From Halochromatium roseum (GTDB lineage: Bacteria; Pseudomonadota; Gammaproteobacteria; Chromatiales; Chromatiaceae): DNA of 64,000 nt. The notes under the pieces were generated by a model. The model saw nothing but the letters and a program-made list of their open reading frames with translations. It had not been told where the DNA came from and searched no databases. The position numbers were made by a program, and so were the translations under genes. Of this stretch, positions 27,177 to 37,103 are shown in pieces (position 1 is the stretch's first letter; the number at the start of each line of letters is the position of its first letter). The stretch is taken from contig NZ_NHSH01000044.1 of NCBI RefSeq assembly GCF_016653315.1, forward strand, positions 62,001 through 126,000, given 5' to 3'.

Positions 27177-29324
27177 ATGCGGCGACCAAGGAAGCCGACT
27201 CATCACTACTGGTCGCTGGCGCTTGGCCTCGGACTCTTGGCTGGTGGCCTGATGACCGCCTCAGCAGACTCTGACATCGCCAATAAGTCTGGCATCGCCA
27301 ATGAGACGGACGAAAGCCAGCATGTCCTCGATCAGCCGCCAAGCGCACAAACGCTGGCAATAGCGGAATATCGTGCCCAGGCCGAGGCTGAGGCGCGCAA
27401 CTACGATCGCACCCAAGACATCTCTCCACGCCAGATGCTGATCTTGCTCGAGATGGCGCAACGAACTGGAAAGAGCCTGGGTCAGGCACTCGCAACCGGC
27501 GAGTTCGAAAGCGCGCGGACTTGGAACGACTTTGTCCGACCGACGATCGCGGAAGGCCGGCTCGGCTCGGCGACCGGGGTCTGGCAGTTCATCCCCTCAA
27601 CCTTTTACCGCATCATCAAGCGCTATGGCGCAGAGCTGTTAGCGGTCAGCGCGGCAGACCCATCCCAGGGTCGCGACCACATGGATCTCGGCGCCGGGCC
27701 ATTCAACGATCAGCAGGTGCGCTCGCTCATTGCAGAGACGGTTGCCGGCGTACGCGATGCCGAAGATGAGCAACTGCAGCTCCTGCGGCACAATTTCGCG
27801 GTTCTTGCCTTCGCCAAGCACTATCTGAGCGTCGACTCTGGGGCCAAAACGCCGGAAGAAGACTACCTCTTCCACTTTCTCGGCGAGAAACGCGGCCGGC
27901 AGATCTTGGCGCTGGCGCGAGGGGAGGCTCGCCACACCCTGAGCGTTGCGCCGGCACAGACCAACAGCGAGCTGCGGCCGGCAACAGGGTTAGGCCTCGC
28001 CAGCAGCAGACAGCGACAATCCATCCAACTCCCGGGCAGTCGCCTGAGCCCGGGGTTGTCTGACGCCAACCCACTGGCCGCCGCCAGGCAGCGGCGCCTG
28101 TTAGCGACAACAGGACTCATCCCGAAAGATCGGCCATCCTCAGGCTCAAGACCAGATCGGCTCGGCACGCTAGACCCTCGGCTGAGCGGCTCCGCGGTGT
28201 ATCGCAGGCCGTCCGGTGCCTTATCAGGCCCTGCCATTTGGACGAGTCCAGATCGCAGTCAACCTGCCCGCCTCTCATCTCAATGGGGCTTTCCGGCCAA
28301 TTCACCGGTAGTGACCGGAAACGCGGGCATGTTTTATCGCGACGCCAGCACCAAGACCAACCCTTACACCTGGGCGGAATTCTTGGATGCGCTCTCGGCA
28401 CGCGTCCAGGCCAAACAGCAACCAGCCATGGTCCGCGCCAAATATGGCGTCGGTTTCCAGATCAACGGCGGCGACATGCCAGACTGGTCGCTGAATGGCG
28501 AGAAGATCACCAACAGGCTCGAGTTTCGCCATGAACTCACTGGCAGCCTGTTACTGCCGGCGCCATTGGTCAATGGGCCGCTCGATGCCGCCGAGACTCA
28601 GGCCTACAAAGAGCGCCTCGCCGAACTGATTCGGAAAGGGGATGACAAGCCCCTGACCCGTTTGCCGCCGGAGGCCCGCTCCGCGCTGCAACACCTCGGG
28701 GTTTTGGCGCCGGATGTGAACGCTGCGGACACCAATCACCCAGCGGTTCGCGAGGCGCTGCAGGCCTTTCGCGATCTCGTCGGCAAGGACAGCCCGGTTG
28801 ATCCCGCATTGGCTGACAGCCTGATGCCGAGCGAGCGTGTCGCGCTCGAACTCTATGATCAGCGCATCGCCCGCTATGCAGCCCTGCAGGCCGGTCAGCG
28901 AGCCGCGCTGCAAAGCGGCTTGGATCTAATGGCCATCAACCGGCTCCTGAAGAGCCATCAGCGCAGCTCGAGGCCGCACATCGCGCGACTGCAGCAGGCG
29001 CTGGCCGAAAAAGGCCTACAGACTCAGACTCATGCGCGCAAACGCACCCAGACGGCGCAATTCGACGGCATTGCCGGTAAGCTCACGCAAGCCGCGCTCA
29101 ACCAATTCCAGCTACGCAATGGTCTAAGCCCGACCGATGGTCTGCTCGACCCAGTCACGGTCGCGATGCTCGACCTGCCGCCGATGGGTCGCAACATCTT
29201 CCTACCGCCATCCGGCCCCTATTCGCCAATCGACGCCGCGCCCGAGAACCCTCGGCACTGCGCAACGCCCGAGGTGACGCGCAATCTTGCCTTCTATCAC
29301 CTGCTGCCGAGACCGGATGGATAA
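27177..29324 (+). CDS. Transglycosylase-like murein enzyme with C-terminal peptidoglycan-binding domain
   Basis: 715 residues from MRRPRKPTHHYW. A signal peptide or anchor occupies residues 10-30. Residues about 80-250 hold a lysozyme-like fold region (ESARTWNDFVRPTI, SATGVWQFIPSTFYRIIKRYG) reminiscent of transglycosylase domains. A long linker follows. Near 600-700 is a PG_binding_1-type region (HIARLQQALAEKG ... FDGIAGKLTQAALNQFQ). The enzymatic activity is an inference from GVWQFIPSTF. It follows the lipocalin gene directly. Confidence 0.75.
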   Translation: MRRPRKPTHHYWSLALGLGLLAGGLMTASADSDIANKSGIANETDESQHVLDQPPSAQTLAIAEYRAQAEAEARNYDRTQDISPRQMLILLEMAQRTGKSLGQALATGEFESARTWNDFVRPTIAEGRLGSATGVWQFIPSTFYRIIKRYGAELLAVSAADPSQGRDHMDLGAGPFNDQQVRSLIAETVAGVRDAEDEQLQLLRHNFAVLAFAKHYLSVDSGAKTPEEDYLFHFLGEKRGRQILALARGEARHTLSVAPAQTNSELRPATGLGLASSRQRQSIQLPGSRLSPGLSDANPLAAARQRRLLATTGLIPKDRPSSGSRPDRLGTLDPRLSGSAVYRRPSGALSGPAIWTSPDRSQPARLSSQWGFPANSPVVTGNAGMFYRDASTKTNPYTWAEFLDALSARVQAKQQPAMVRAKYGVGFQINGGDMPDWSLNGEKITNRLEFRHELTGSLLLPAPLVNGPLDAAETQAYKERLAELIRKGDDKPLTRLPPEARSALQHLGVLAPDVNAADTNHPAVREALQAFRDLVGKDSPVDPALADSLMPSERVALELYDQRIARYAALQAGQRAALQSGLDLMAINRLLKSHQRSSRPHIARLQQALAEKGLQTQTHARKRTQTAQFDGIAGKLTQAALNQFQLRNGLSPTDGLLDPVTVAMLDLPPMGRNIFLPPSGPYSPIDAAPENPRHCATPEVTRNLAFYHLLPRPDG

Positions 29325-29349
29325 CATTGAGCTAGGCCGAGAGCCCTGG

Positions 29350-29622
29350 CTACTGCTTTGGTGGCACGTAACCCTCAGGCATCTGCGCGCCGTCGCCGAA
29401 GAAGTACTGCTCCATCTGCTCCTCGAGAAACTTGCGTGCCTTTGGGTCCATCGGGCTCAGCCGGTTCTCGTTGATGAGCATGGTCTGATGCTTGAGCCAA
29501 TCGGCCCAGGCCGGCTTCGAGACGTTCTCGAAGAGACGCTGACCAAGCTCGCCGGGATACGGCTGGCGGTCCAGACCTTCGGCTTCGCGGCCGAGCTTTA
29601 CACAGTTGACCATGCGGCTCAT
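29350..29622 (-). CDS. yggX: Probable Fe(2+)-trafficking protein YggX
   Basis: 90 residues, the normal length. [19 protein letters not shown], with its conserved Cys7, and [22 protein letters not shown] are diagnostic. YggX protects iron-sulfur clusters from oxidation and is linked to MutY, itself an Fe-S protein. It follows mutY after 18 bases on the same strand, the standard pair. Confidence 0.96.
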   Translation of the reverse strand: MSRMVNCVKLGREAEGLDRQPYPGELGQRLFENVSKPAWADWLKHQTMLINENRLSPMDPKARKFLEEQMEQYFFGDGAQMPEGYVPPKQ

Positions 29623-29640
29623 CGGGCTACTCCTGTCGTT

Positions 29641-30780
29641 TCATTTGCTTGGTTGGCGTTCGCTATCGGCCTCGGCAACAGCGCGAGGCGTGGTTGTTCC
29701 CAGCTCGGTGAGTAGGCGTCGTATCGGCGCCGGAAGCCCGAAGGCGCCAGGCTGAGCCGGATCGATCCAGCTCGTCTCGGGCTGATCGCCGACTCGGGCA
29801 GTAGTTGCCGCCAGCTTGACCAACACCGGTCGCATCTCGAGCTGGAAGTGGCTGAAGGTATGTCGGCGCCGAGGCAGCATTTCAAGTCGCAACACGCATG
29901 CACCGAGCTGCGAACGGCACCAATCCTCGGCATCGGCATCGACGCTTAGCTCAGGCGGCGTCCAGAGCCCACCCCAGATCCCGGCCGGCGGCCGGCGCTG
30001 CAGCAGCACCCGCCCGTGCGGGTCTTGGATCAACAACAGCTGTGCGGCACGCAATGGCACCTGCGTGCGCGGCTTGGGCGCCGGATAGGCACTGACAGCA
30101 TCCTGCGCCAAGGCTTGGCAGCCATCCGCCAGCGGACAGACCGAGCAGGCCGGGCTTGCGCGCTTACAGAGGGTTGCGCCAAGGTCCATCATCGCCTGGT
30201 TGAAATCAGCGACCTGCTCGATCGGGGTCAGCGCCTCGGCCAGCGCCCACAGCTGGGCCAAGACAGCGTTGCTGCCCGGCCAGCCCGGAATCGCAAAGTA
30301 GCGCGCCAAGACCCGTTTACAGTTACCGTCGAGGATCGGATGGTGCTGGCCAAGCGCCAGCGACAGAATGGCGCCAGCCGTCGAACGGCCGATCCCTGGC
30401 AGCGCCTCGAGCGCCTCGATCTGCTCAGGAAAGCGACCCTGATGCTCGGCAACGATCACCCGCGCGGCACGATGCAGGTTGCGCGCCCGCGCGTAGTAGC
30501 CGAGCCCAGACCAGAGGTGTAACACCGCATCCTGGTCGGCAGCGGCTAGCGACTGCAGGTCGGGGAAACGCGCCATGAAACGCTCGAAATAAGGCACTAC
30601 CACCGCGACCTGGGTCTGCTGCAGCATGATCTCCGAGACCCAGACACGATAAGGCGTCGCATCGCGTTGCCAAGGCAGGTCGTGGCGGCCATGGCGCTCG
30701 AACCAATTGAGCAGGCGCTGCGCGAACTCGTTGGCGATCGCCGAGGTTGGTGTCGGCGGGCACCTGAGTTTAGCCTGCAC
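29641..30780 (-). CDS. mutY: A/G-specific adenine DNA glycosylase MutY
   Basis: 379 residues. Catalytic Glu50 lies in [11 protein letters not shown], the helix-hairpin-helix in [15 protein letters not shown] and Asp151 in [10 protein letters not shown]. The 4Fe-4S loop is Cys205, Cys212, Cys215 and Cys221. The C-terminal NUDIX-like domain (about 235-360) recognises 8-oxoG. MutY removes adenine mispaired with 8-oxoguanine. The start is GTG. It lies between asmA and yggX on one strand. Confidence 0.96.
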   Translation of the reverse strand: MQAKLRCPPTPTSAIANEFAQRLLNWFERHGRHDLPWQRDATPYRVWVSEIMLQQTQVAVVVPYFERFMARFPDLQSLAAADQDAVLHLWSGLGYYARARNLHRAARVIVAEHQGRFPEQIEALEALPGIGRSTAGAILSLALGQHHPILDGNCKRVLARYFAIPGWPGSNAVLAQLWALAEALTPIEQVADFNQAMMDLGATLCKRASPACSVCPLADGCQALAQDAVSAYPAPKPRTQVPLRAAQLLLIQDPHGRVLLQRRPPAGIWGGLWTPPELSVDADAEDWCRSQLGACVLRLEMLPRRRHTFSHFQLEMRPVLVKLAATTARVGDQPETSWIDPAQPGAFGLPAPIRRLLTELGTTTPRAVAEADSERQPSK

Positions 30781-30804
30781 CTTTCACCTTTGCGTCCTGC
30801 TGAC

Positions 30805-33267
30805 TCACCGCCCGAGCAGCCCCGGCAGGATCTGCCGTAGCCCATCGCCGAGCCCCTTGATGCCGGTGCGTTCTTCGATCTCGTCGAACAGTCCACTGTC
30901 TTCGCGCAGCGCGCGCCGAGCCGCTGTATCGAGCGCGCTCCGCACATCGACCTCCCAGCGTGGATCGGCCCAGGGGCCACGCGCGCTAATCGGGATTGGG
31001 ATGCCTTCCAACTCCTTGATACCCCGGCCCTGGCCCTTGGGTGGTTTGGTCATCACCGCCTGCAGGTTGAGCGCAATCTGCTCTGTGGTGAGGTCTAACT
31101 CACCGCGGCCATCGATCTTCAGGAGGTTCGATCGCAGCTGAATGTCGTCACTGCTGAATTGGCCCTCCGCCCCTTTTGCGCTCAGAGTCAGGGCATGAAA
31201 GCGGGTCAGATTCTCGGCATCCTCGCGCGAGACACCAATCGCACCGATGGTGCCGGTGATCAACTGCCCGAGATCAACCATGGTCACAGCACCGTCGCGC
31301 ACCGCAAAGTCGGCATCACCACCCAAGGTCGAGAGGATCGAGGCCGAATCGGCACCGCGAGCAAACAGATCGAGATCGATCTCAGCGAGACCGGTGATCG
31401 GTACCTGATCGTATCCGCCGAGCTGGAGTTCAGACAGGAGTGCGGCCAGATCGACGCCGCTCGCAGTCGCCTTGAGCCGCAGGTCTGGCCCCGACGCCAG
31501 AGCACCCGCGGACTGCGCATCGAGCGCTCGCGCTGATCCAGATCCGGGTCCGGACGACGCCTTATCTGCAGCGGGCGCTGAATCCGGCTCTCGCCATGTC
31601 TGTGGGCCCTGCGCACTAGCAGCCAACTGACTTGCGGCGAACTGTGTCTCCAGACGACCACCGTAGAAGTCAGCGTTTGAGTCAAGCTCGACCGAATGCG
31701 GAAGCAGATGCCCACCGAGCTGTACCGAGCGAAAGCCGAGACCACCGCCAAGGCGCAGCTCGCCGGCAGCCAGTTGCAGCCGAAGACCCTGCTCAGGCTG
31801 CCTGGCCGCCGGTGGCAGGGGTGGTAACGGCGGCAGCTGAGTTGTCGCCCGGTTGAGCGAGGCGGCAGATGCGGCTAGCGCGGCATTGGCCGCAGCAGGA
31901 GGCACAGTCGACACAGGGTTGGCCGAGGCAGTGAGCGCTGGCGCAGCGTCAGCTGAGACGGCAGGCGCGGTTGGCCCAGCAGGCCCAGAAGCGGCCCCAG
32001 AAAGAGGCACGGCGCCAGCCAGATAAGGATCAAGATCAAGCCGGTCGATGGCCACCGCGAGCCGGCCTGAGAACGGAGTCAACGGCCCCTGCGGCAGCCG
32101 GAGTCGCGCCACCGCGGCCAGCGGTGTCTGATCGATGATCAACGCCGCGTTGTCGATCGCCACGGCAAGGCCACGGAGCTGCAGATCAAACTGACCGCCA
32201 ACCCGCCTCAAGGTCACCGCGTTACCGGGCAGCGTCAGCGCGGTCTGCTCAACAAGCCAAGCACGCAGATCAAACGGTGGCACGCGAACCTGACCGTCGA
32301 TGCCGAGACCCGAAGAGGTCGGAAACAACTGCGCAGCCCCAGTGATCTGCAGCCGATCGGCGAGCAGTTTGAACGGATCGATCGCAAGGCGAGCACTTAT
32401 CAGATCGAGTCGAGCCTCCGCATCAATCTCGATCGGCGGCCCCTGGCCACCCGCACGACGACCAAACCGCAGGCTCAACGGTCGCAACACAAGCTCAGTG
32501 AGCGGATCTGCCAGCCTGATCTCGGCCTCGGCTAAGCCAGGCAGCGAGATCATTGGCGTCAACAGCCTAAAAGTCGCATCCAAACGACCACTGCGTCCCG
32601 GGACAATCGGACCTGCTGTCAGGTTCAACGCCTCCAGACCAAGCCTTGAGGTCGTGCCGGTCGTCGTGGCTGGCCCCATCAGCTCGCCATCGCGAATCAT
32701 CAGGCGGCGAATCGGCGGCAGTGTCGGCAGCAGTGTCGGCGGGGAGGCCACGGCTGCAAACTGAGCATCGGCGGCAGCTGCATCGGCGACACCTGCCAAG
32801 AGGTGATGATCGCGCTCGCCCCCGCGACGCATCAGATGGCTCGCAGTCGGAGAAGGCGTAGCCTCAGATGGAGACGGAGCAGCAGAGGCCATCGGCAAGC
32901 TGAGCTTTGGACGATCGAGCAGCACTTCGGCAAGCACCAGACGCCCCATCACCAAAGGCCAGATGGCGGCCTCCAGCTGCAAGGCCTCGACCGTTGCCAA
33001 GACTGGGGCCTCAGCTGCAGCAGTCTCGGAAACCCGCAACCCTTGGAGGCGAAGACGCGGCGTCGGCAAGAGCCGCAGCTGCCCGATGGACTCGACCTGG
33101 GTCGGCCGGCCCAGCGCGAGGCTGATCTCGGCTTCGAGGTCGCGCAATAGCGGCTGCTTGTCGATCAGCGCCGGCGCGACAGCGGCAGCAGCCACGACAA
33201 GCAACAACAGCGCAAGCACTAGGCCTAGGGCCAGCTTGATCCAACCCGGCGTGATCCAACCTGGCAT
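30805..33267 (-). CDS. asmA: AsmA-family protein
   Basis: 820 residues. One N-terminal helix (about 10-33), then the AsmA N-terminal motif LGRPTQVESIGQLRLLPTPRLRLQGLRV, a long beta-rich body and the C-terminal AsmA_2 region (LSAKGAEGQFSSDDIQLRSNLLKIDGRGELDL). Such proteins are periplasmic beta-groove lipid-transfer-like proteins affecting the outer membrane. The middle (about residues 445-490) has an Ala/Pro/Ser-rich low-complexity linker. The gene precedes mutY by 24 bases. Confidence 0.9.
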   Translation of the reverse strand: MPGWITPGWIKLALGLVLALLLLVVAAAAVAPALIDKQPLLRDLEAEISLALGRPTQVESIGQLRLLPTPRLRLQGLRVSETAAAEAPVLATVEALQLEAAIWPLVMGRLVLAEVLLDRPKLSLPMASAAPSPSEATPSPTASHLMRRGGERDHHLLAGVADAAAADAQFAAVASPPTLLPTLPPIRRLMIRDGELMGPATTTGTTSRLGLEALNLTAGPIVPGRSGRLDATFRLLTPMISLPGLAEAEIRLADPLTELVLRPLSLRFGRRAGGQGPPIEIDAEARLDLISARLAIDPFKLLADRLQITGAAQLFPTSSGLGIDGQVRVPPFDLRAWLVEQTALTLPGNAVTLRRVGGQFDLQLRGLAVAIDNAALIIDQTPLAAVARLRLPQGPLTPFSGRLAVAIDRLDLDPYLAGAVPLSGAASGPAGPTAPAVSADAAPALTASANPVSTVPPAAANAALAASAASLNRATTQLPPLPPLPPAARQPEQGLRLQLAAGELRLGGGLGFRSVQLGGHLLPHSVELDSNADFYGGRLETQFAASQLAASAQGPQTWREPDSAPAADKASSGPGSGSARALDAQSAGALASGPDLRLKATASGVDLAALLSELQLGGYDQVPITGLAEIDLDLFARGADSASILSTLGGDADFAVRDGAVTMVDLGQLITGTIGAIGVSREDAENLTRFHALTLSAKGAEGQFSSDDIQLRSNLLKIDGRGELDLTTEQIALNLQAVMTKPPKGQGRGIKELEGIPIPISARGPWADPRWEVDVRSALDTAARRALREDSGLFDEIEERTGIKGLGDGLRQILPGLLGR

Positions 33268-33287
33268 GATTCAGTGCCTTTCTGGCA

Positions 33288-33629
33288 TCAGTCAGCGCCC
33301 TTCAATGTTCCTGGCCACAACGCCTCCTGGCCACAACGCCAACAGAGGTCGAAGCTGCCATCGACCAGCTCGCCGCATCCGCGACAGACCCAAGAGGCTG
33401 CCGCAGCCCGCGCCTGATTCTCCGCGAGCCAGTCGTTGAGCAAGGTCTGAGCACGTGGCAAGTCTTGGTCTTCGATGACCCAGATGGTGGGATAGACATC
33501 GGCGGGAAGCTCACCGGCCGCACCGGAGAGATAATCGCCAAAGACACGGGTCTCGACCTTGTGCCGGTCGAGCAGATCACGCAGCAGCTGTGCCTCGATG
33601 CGGTCGGCGGTCTGATAGAGTTGCTGCAT
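33288..33629 (-). CDS. DUF2007-type protein with zinc ribbon
   Basis: 113 residues from MQQLYQTADRIEAQLL. The first 70 residues match the DUF2007 'putative signal transducing protein' fold (a ferredoxin-like small domain; ADVYPTIWVIEDQDLPRAQTLL). The C-terminus holds CRGCGELVDGSFDLCWRCG, a four-cysteine zinc ribbon. Function is unknown. It precedes asmA by 20 bases. Confidence 0.8.
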   Translation of the reverse strand: MQQLYQTADRIEAQLLRDLLDRHKVETRVFGDYLSGAAGELPADVYPTIWVIEDQDLPRAQTLLNDWLAENQARAAAASWVCRGCGELVDGSFDLCWRCGQEALWPGTLKGAD

Positions 33630-33643
33630 GATCGGAAACAGAG

Positions 33644-33717
33644 TGGAGCGGGCGATGGGAATCGAACCCACGTTAGAAGCTTGGGAAGCTCCTGTTCTAC
33701 CATTGAACTACGCCCGC
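33644..33717 (-). tRNA. tRNA-Gly (anticodon CCC)
   Basis: A complete cloverleaf can be drawn on the minus strand: acceptor GCGGGCG/CGCCCGC, D arm GTTC/GAAC, anticodon stem GGAGC/GCTTC with loop TTCCCAA (anticodon CCC), T arm GTGGG/CCCAT with TTCGATT loop, and an encoded CCA end. It reads GGG codons. No integrase or attachment-site duplication lies beside it. Confidence 0.95.
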
Positions 33718-33788
33718 TTCGACCTTGGATTGTAGAGCCGGCGCCGAGCAACTGCAACGGCGCATCGCATCATTAAATACCACCGACC

Positions 33789-35609
33789 TCAGTGATGCTC
33801 GGCATACATCTGCTCGACAGCGTCTTTGTACTGCTCAAGCACCTGATTGCGCTTGACCTTCATCGTCGGCGTCAGCATCGCGTTCTCGATCGTCCAGGGC
33901 TCCAGCGCTAAGGTGACCCGGCGCACTTTGGCGTAACCAGGAAAATCGGCGAGCGCATCGCGGATACGCTTTAAGATATCGCGCAGCAAATGCGGGTCCG
34001 ACAGGCTCTCGCTGCGATTCGGGTCGAGGCCATACTCGCTTGCCAGACCAGGCCAAAGGTCGTTGTTCAGGACCATGATGGCGGTCAGGTAGGAACGCCC
34101 CTCGCCGAGGACCAGCACCTGCTCGACCAGCGGATCGAGGCCGATGGTCATCTCCATGTCTGCCGGCGGCACCTTCTCGCCATTCGAGAGCACCAAGATA
34201 TCCTTGAGACGGCCGGTGATATAGACATGCCGATCATCAATCCGCGCTTGGTCGCCCGTCCGCAGCCAGCCGTCTGCGGTGAACATGCGTGCGGTTGCGA
34301 CATGATTGTTCCAGTAGCCAAGGGTGTTACAGGGGCCTTTCACCTGTAGCTCATCATCGGCGCCGATACGCACCTGTATGCCACGCAGCGGGATGCCGAC
34401 ACTGTCCGGCCGATTGTCTTCCAGTGGGTTGACCGCCACCACCGGGCTGGTCTCCGTGAGGCCGTAGCCCTGCACCAGCGGCAGCTCAAGCCCGATGAAC
34501 AGCTGAGCCACTCCGAATGGCAGCGGCGCGCCGCCACTCACCGCCGCGCGTAAGCGCCCGCCGAGACGCTCGAGCACCGGCCGCGCGACCTTGCGCCGTA
34601 ACCAGGGCCAGAGCAGGAGCAACGGATGCCAGCCACGCCGCCCCTGGCGTCGCTCAAAATCGATCCAGCCGACCTTCACCGCGAGCCTGAACAGCCACCG
34701 CAGCAGCCTGGGGCGTCCCTCGAGCTGATCCTGAATGCGCTGATAGACGCGCTCGAACACCCGCGGCACGGCGATGATCACGCTCGGGCGGACCGTCTGC
34801 AGATCCTCGGCAAGCTGATTGATCGAGCGCGCATAGGCGACCGTCGAGCCGGTCATCATCGGCAGGTAGTAGCTGCCCATGCGCTCGAGCATGTGCGACA
34901 GCGGCAGGAACGACAGGAACACGTCTTCCTGGTAGACATCCAGCATGGTGACGCTGGCGTGCGCATTTGCCAAAATATTCAGGTGGCTGAGCATCACGCC
35001 TTTGGGCCGCCCAGTGGTGCCAGAGGTGTAGACGATCGTCGCTAACGAATGTGGATCGGCATCGCGTTGCGCCCAGGGCTCGCCCTGCTCTGGCAGCCAG
35101 TTTGCGGCAACCACGACACGCTCGTCGTAGGTGGCGACGCGGCGCGACTGCTCGCTGTCTTCGAGGATCACCACGCGCTCCGGATAGAGTGCCTCGCCGA
35201 TCGCTGGCGCCAAGCGCTTCCAGCGGTTGGCATCCTGGATCAGCAGCACCTTACAATCGGCATCTTGGAGGATATGCGCGGCGTTGTCGGCGCGGTCGTC
35301 GGTGTACAGCGGAACGGTGATCAACCCCAGCGACAACGCAGCCTGGTCAAAGATCACCCACTCGATGCAGTTTCGCAGCAGCACGGCCACCCGATCACCC
35401 GGACTCAGCGCCTCCGCACTCAGCGCCGCTCGCCAACGCGCGATCTGATCCGCGGTCTCGCGCCAACTGATGCTGCACCAGCGTTCGCTGACGCGATCGA
35501 ACCATTGGTAAGCAGCGCGGTCTGGTGATCGGCGCAGGCGTTGATGAAACAGTCCGTCGAGCGTACAGGCGCGCTCGACCGAGATCAGATCCTCGGACCA
35601 TCGATTCAC
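33789..35609 (-). CDS. Long-chain acyl-CoA synthetase (AMP-forming)
   Basis: 606 residues from a GTG start with GGAGG 8 bases ahead. AMP-binding motifs are TIVYTSGTTGRPKGVML, VQGYGLTETSPVVAVNP, GWLRTGDQARID and the C-terminal YAKVRRVTLALEPWT with catalytic-loop sequence. It activates fatty acids to acyl-CoA at the membrane face. The length and DGWLRTGD motif fit the FAA1/FadD15-like long-chain clade rather than short FadD. Confidence 0.92.
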   Translation of the reverse strand: MNRWSEDLISVERACTLDGLFHQRLRRSPDRAAYQWFDRVSERWCSISWRETADQIARWRAALSAEALSPGDRVAVLLRNCIEWVIFDQAALSLGLITVPLYTDDRADNAAHILQDADCKVLLIQDANRWKRLAPAIGEALYPERVVILEDSEQSRRVATYDERVVVAANWLPEQGEPWAQRDADPHSLATIVYTSGTTGRPKGVMLSHLNILANAHASVTMLDVYQEDVFLSFLPLSHMLERMGSYYLPMMTGSTVAYARSINQLAEDLQTVRPSVIIAVPRVFERVYQRIQDQLEGRPRLLRWLFRLAVKVGWIDFERRQGRRGWHPLLLLWPWLRRKVARPVLERLGGRLRAAVSGGAPLPFGVAQLFIGLELPLVQGYGLTETSPVVAVNPLEDNRPDSVGIPLRGIQVRIGADDELQVKGPCNTLGYWNNHVATARMFTADGWLRTGDQARIDDRHVYITGRLKDILVLSNGEKVPPADMEMTIGLDPLVEQVLVLGEGRSYLTAIMVLNNDLWPGLASEYGLDPNRSESLSDPHLLRDILKRIRDALADFPGYAKVRRVTLALEPWTIENAMLTPTMKVKRNQVLEQYKDAVEQMYAEHH

Positions 35610-35770
35610 TGTCGGTGCCTCCCCATTGAGCCTTTATATTGTTTTCGTCGGCGCTGCAGTCTAGTGAAATTGCCCGCCGCCCACCAATAAGGATGTTGCC
35701 CAAGGATGTCACCAGTCGCAGTTCCGCACCTCATCAATCACGCTTATTTGCTCACAGGAGTTACTCGAGG

Positions 35771-35971
35771 ATGCAAATCCAGCTCAACGGCACCCCAACC
35801 ACGGTCCCAGACGCAACGCACATGTCCGGCTTGATCGAACACCTTGGCCTGACCGACCGCCGCTTGGCGGTTGAGGTGAACCGCGAGCTGGTGCCACGCA
35901 GCCGCTTTGCCGAGCATGAACTCAAGGCCGGTGATACGGTCGAGATCATCCATGCGGTGGGTGGCGGCTGA
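35771..35971 (+). CDS. thiS: Sulfur carrier protein ThiS
   Basis: 66 residues. MQIQLNGTPTTVPD, AVEVNRELVPRSRFAEHEL and the C-terminal VGGG are typical. The terminal Gly-Gly becomes a thiocarboxylate that donates sulfur to the thiazole of thiamin. I start at the ATG at 35771 because AGGAG lies 9 bases ahead of it. A 298-base non-coding gap separates it from thiG; the two genes are usually adjacent. Confidence 0.93.
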   Translation: MQIQLNGTPTTVPDATHMSGLIEHLGLTDRRLAVEVNRELVPRSRFAEHELKAGDTVEIIHAVGGG

Positions 35972-36269
35972 CGCACCCAAGGTCGCAGCGAGCGCTGCGC
36001 CATAATGAGCCTTAGCCGAGCCCATCCGGTCCTTGCCGAGCGGATAACGGACAATCCGCAGCGCCACGAGCCAAGCCGATCAGCTATTGTCTGAGCACCG
36101 CCCATCGAGACAGCCTAGTCTGCGCCGAGTCGGCATCAAGACCGTGCCGGGCCTGGCATGGGCATTGACCACTCCGAGGCTGCTCATCGGGTGCTGAACA
36201 TCACTGCTCTGCGTCCCGAGAACGCCTTACTCTGATTTGACGACCCTGTTAAGACCGACGCCCATCGTT

Positions 36270-37067
36270 ATGACTGCATCGACGACCTCTTCAGACAGCT
36301 TCTCCATCGCCGGCCGCGACTATCAATCGCGCCTGCTGGTCGGCACCGGCAAGTACAAGGACATGGATGAGACCGCGCGCGCCATCGCGGCCAGTGGCGC
36401 CGAGATCGTTACCATCGCCGTGCGCCGCACCAACATCGGTCAAAACGCCGATGAGCCGAACATCCTGGATGTGCTGACCCCAGATCGTTACACCATCCTG
36501 CCCAACACCGCCGGCTGTTACGACGTCGACAGCGCGGTGCGCACCTGCCGGCTGGCGCGCGAACTGCTCGACGGCCACAAGCTGGTCAAGCTCGAAGTGC
36601 TCGGTGACCAAAAGACCCTGTTCCCGGACGTGCTGCAGACCGTCGAGGCCGCCAAGATCCTGGTCGCCGATGGCTTCGACGTGATGGTCTACACCAACGA
36701 TGACCCAATCGTCGCCAAACAGCTCGAGGAGATCGGCTGCGTCGCGGTGATGCCGCTGGCGGCGCCGATCGGCTCCGGGCTCGGCATCCGCAATCGGTTG
36801 AATATCCTCACCATCGTCGAGAACGCGACGGTGCCGATCCTGGTCGATGCCGGGGTTGGCACCGCCTCGGACGCGGCGGTGGCGATGGAACTCGGCTGTG
36901 ATGGCGTGCTCATGAATACCGCGATTGCCGCGGCCAAGGACCCGGTGCTGATGGCCAGCGCGATGCGCAAGGGCATCGAGGCTGGGCGCGAGGCCTTTTT
37001 GGCTGGGCGCATGCCAGCGAAGCGCTTCGCCTCGGCCTCATCGCCGATTGAAGGGACCTTTTTCTGA
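36270..37067 (+). CDS. thiG: Thiazole synthase ThiG
   Basis: 265 residues from [16 protein letters not shown]. Motifs are [29 protein letters not shown] (the Lys that forms the Schiff base with deoxyxylulose phosphate), [14 protein letters not shown] and [18 protein letters not shown]. It makes the thiazole ring using sulfur from ThiS. No TPP riboswitch signature (CTGAGA) was seen ahead of thiS or thiG. Confidence 0.96.
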   Translation: MTASTTSSDSFSIAGRDYQSRLLVGTGKYKDMDETARAIAASGAEIVTIAVRRTNIGQNADEPNILDVLTPDRYTILPNTAGCYDVDSAVRTCRLARELLDGHKLVKLEVLGDQKTLFPDVLQTVEAAKILVADGFDVMVYTNDDPIVAKQLEEIGCVAVMPLAAPIGSGLGIRNRLNILTIVENATVPILVDAGVGTASDAAVAMELGCDGVLMNTAIAAAKDPVLMASAMRKGIEAGREAFLAGRMPAKRFASASSPIEGTFF

Positions 37068-37103
37068 GGCCTCGACAAGACCACCCGCAACGCCATTCAA
37101 CGC

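Noticed and set aside
35640-36270. TPP riboswitch ahead of thiS or thiG
   Set aside because: The conserved CTGAGA and the pairing P1/P3 elements were not found.
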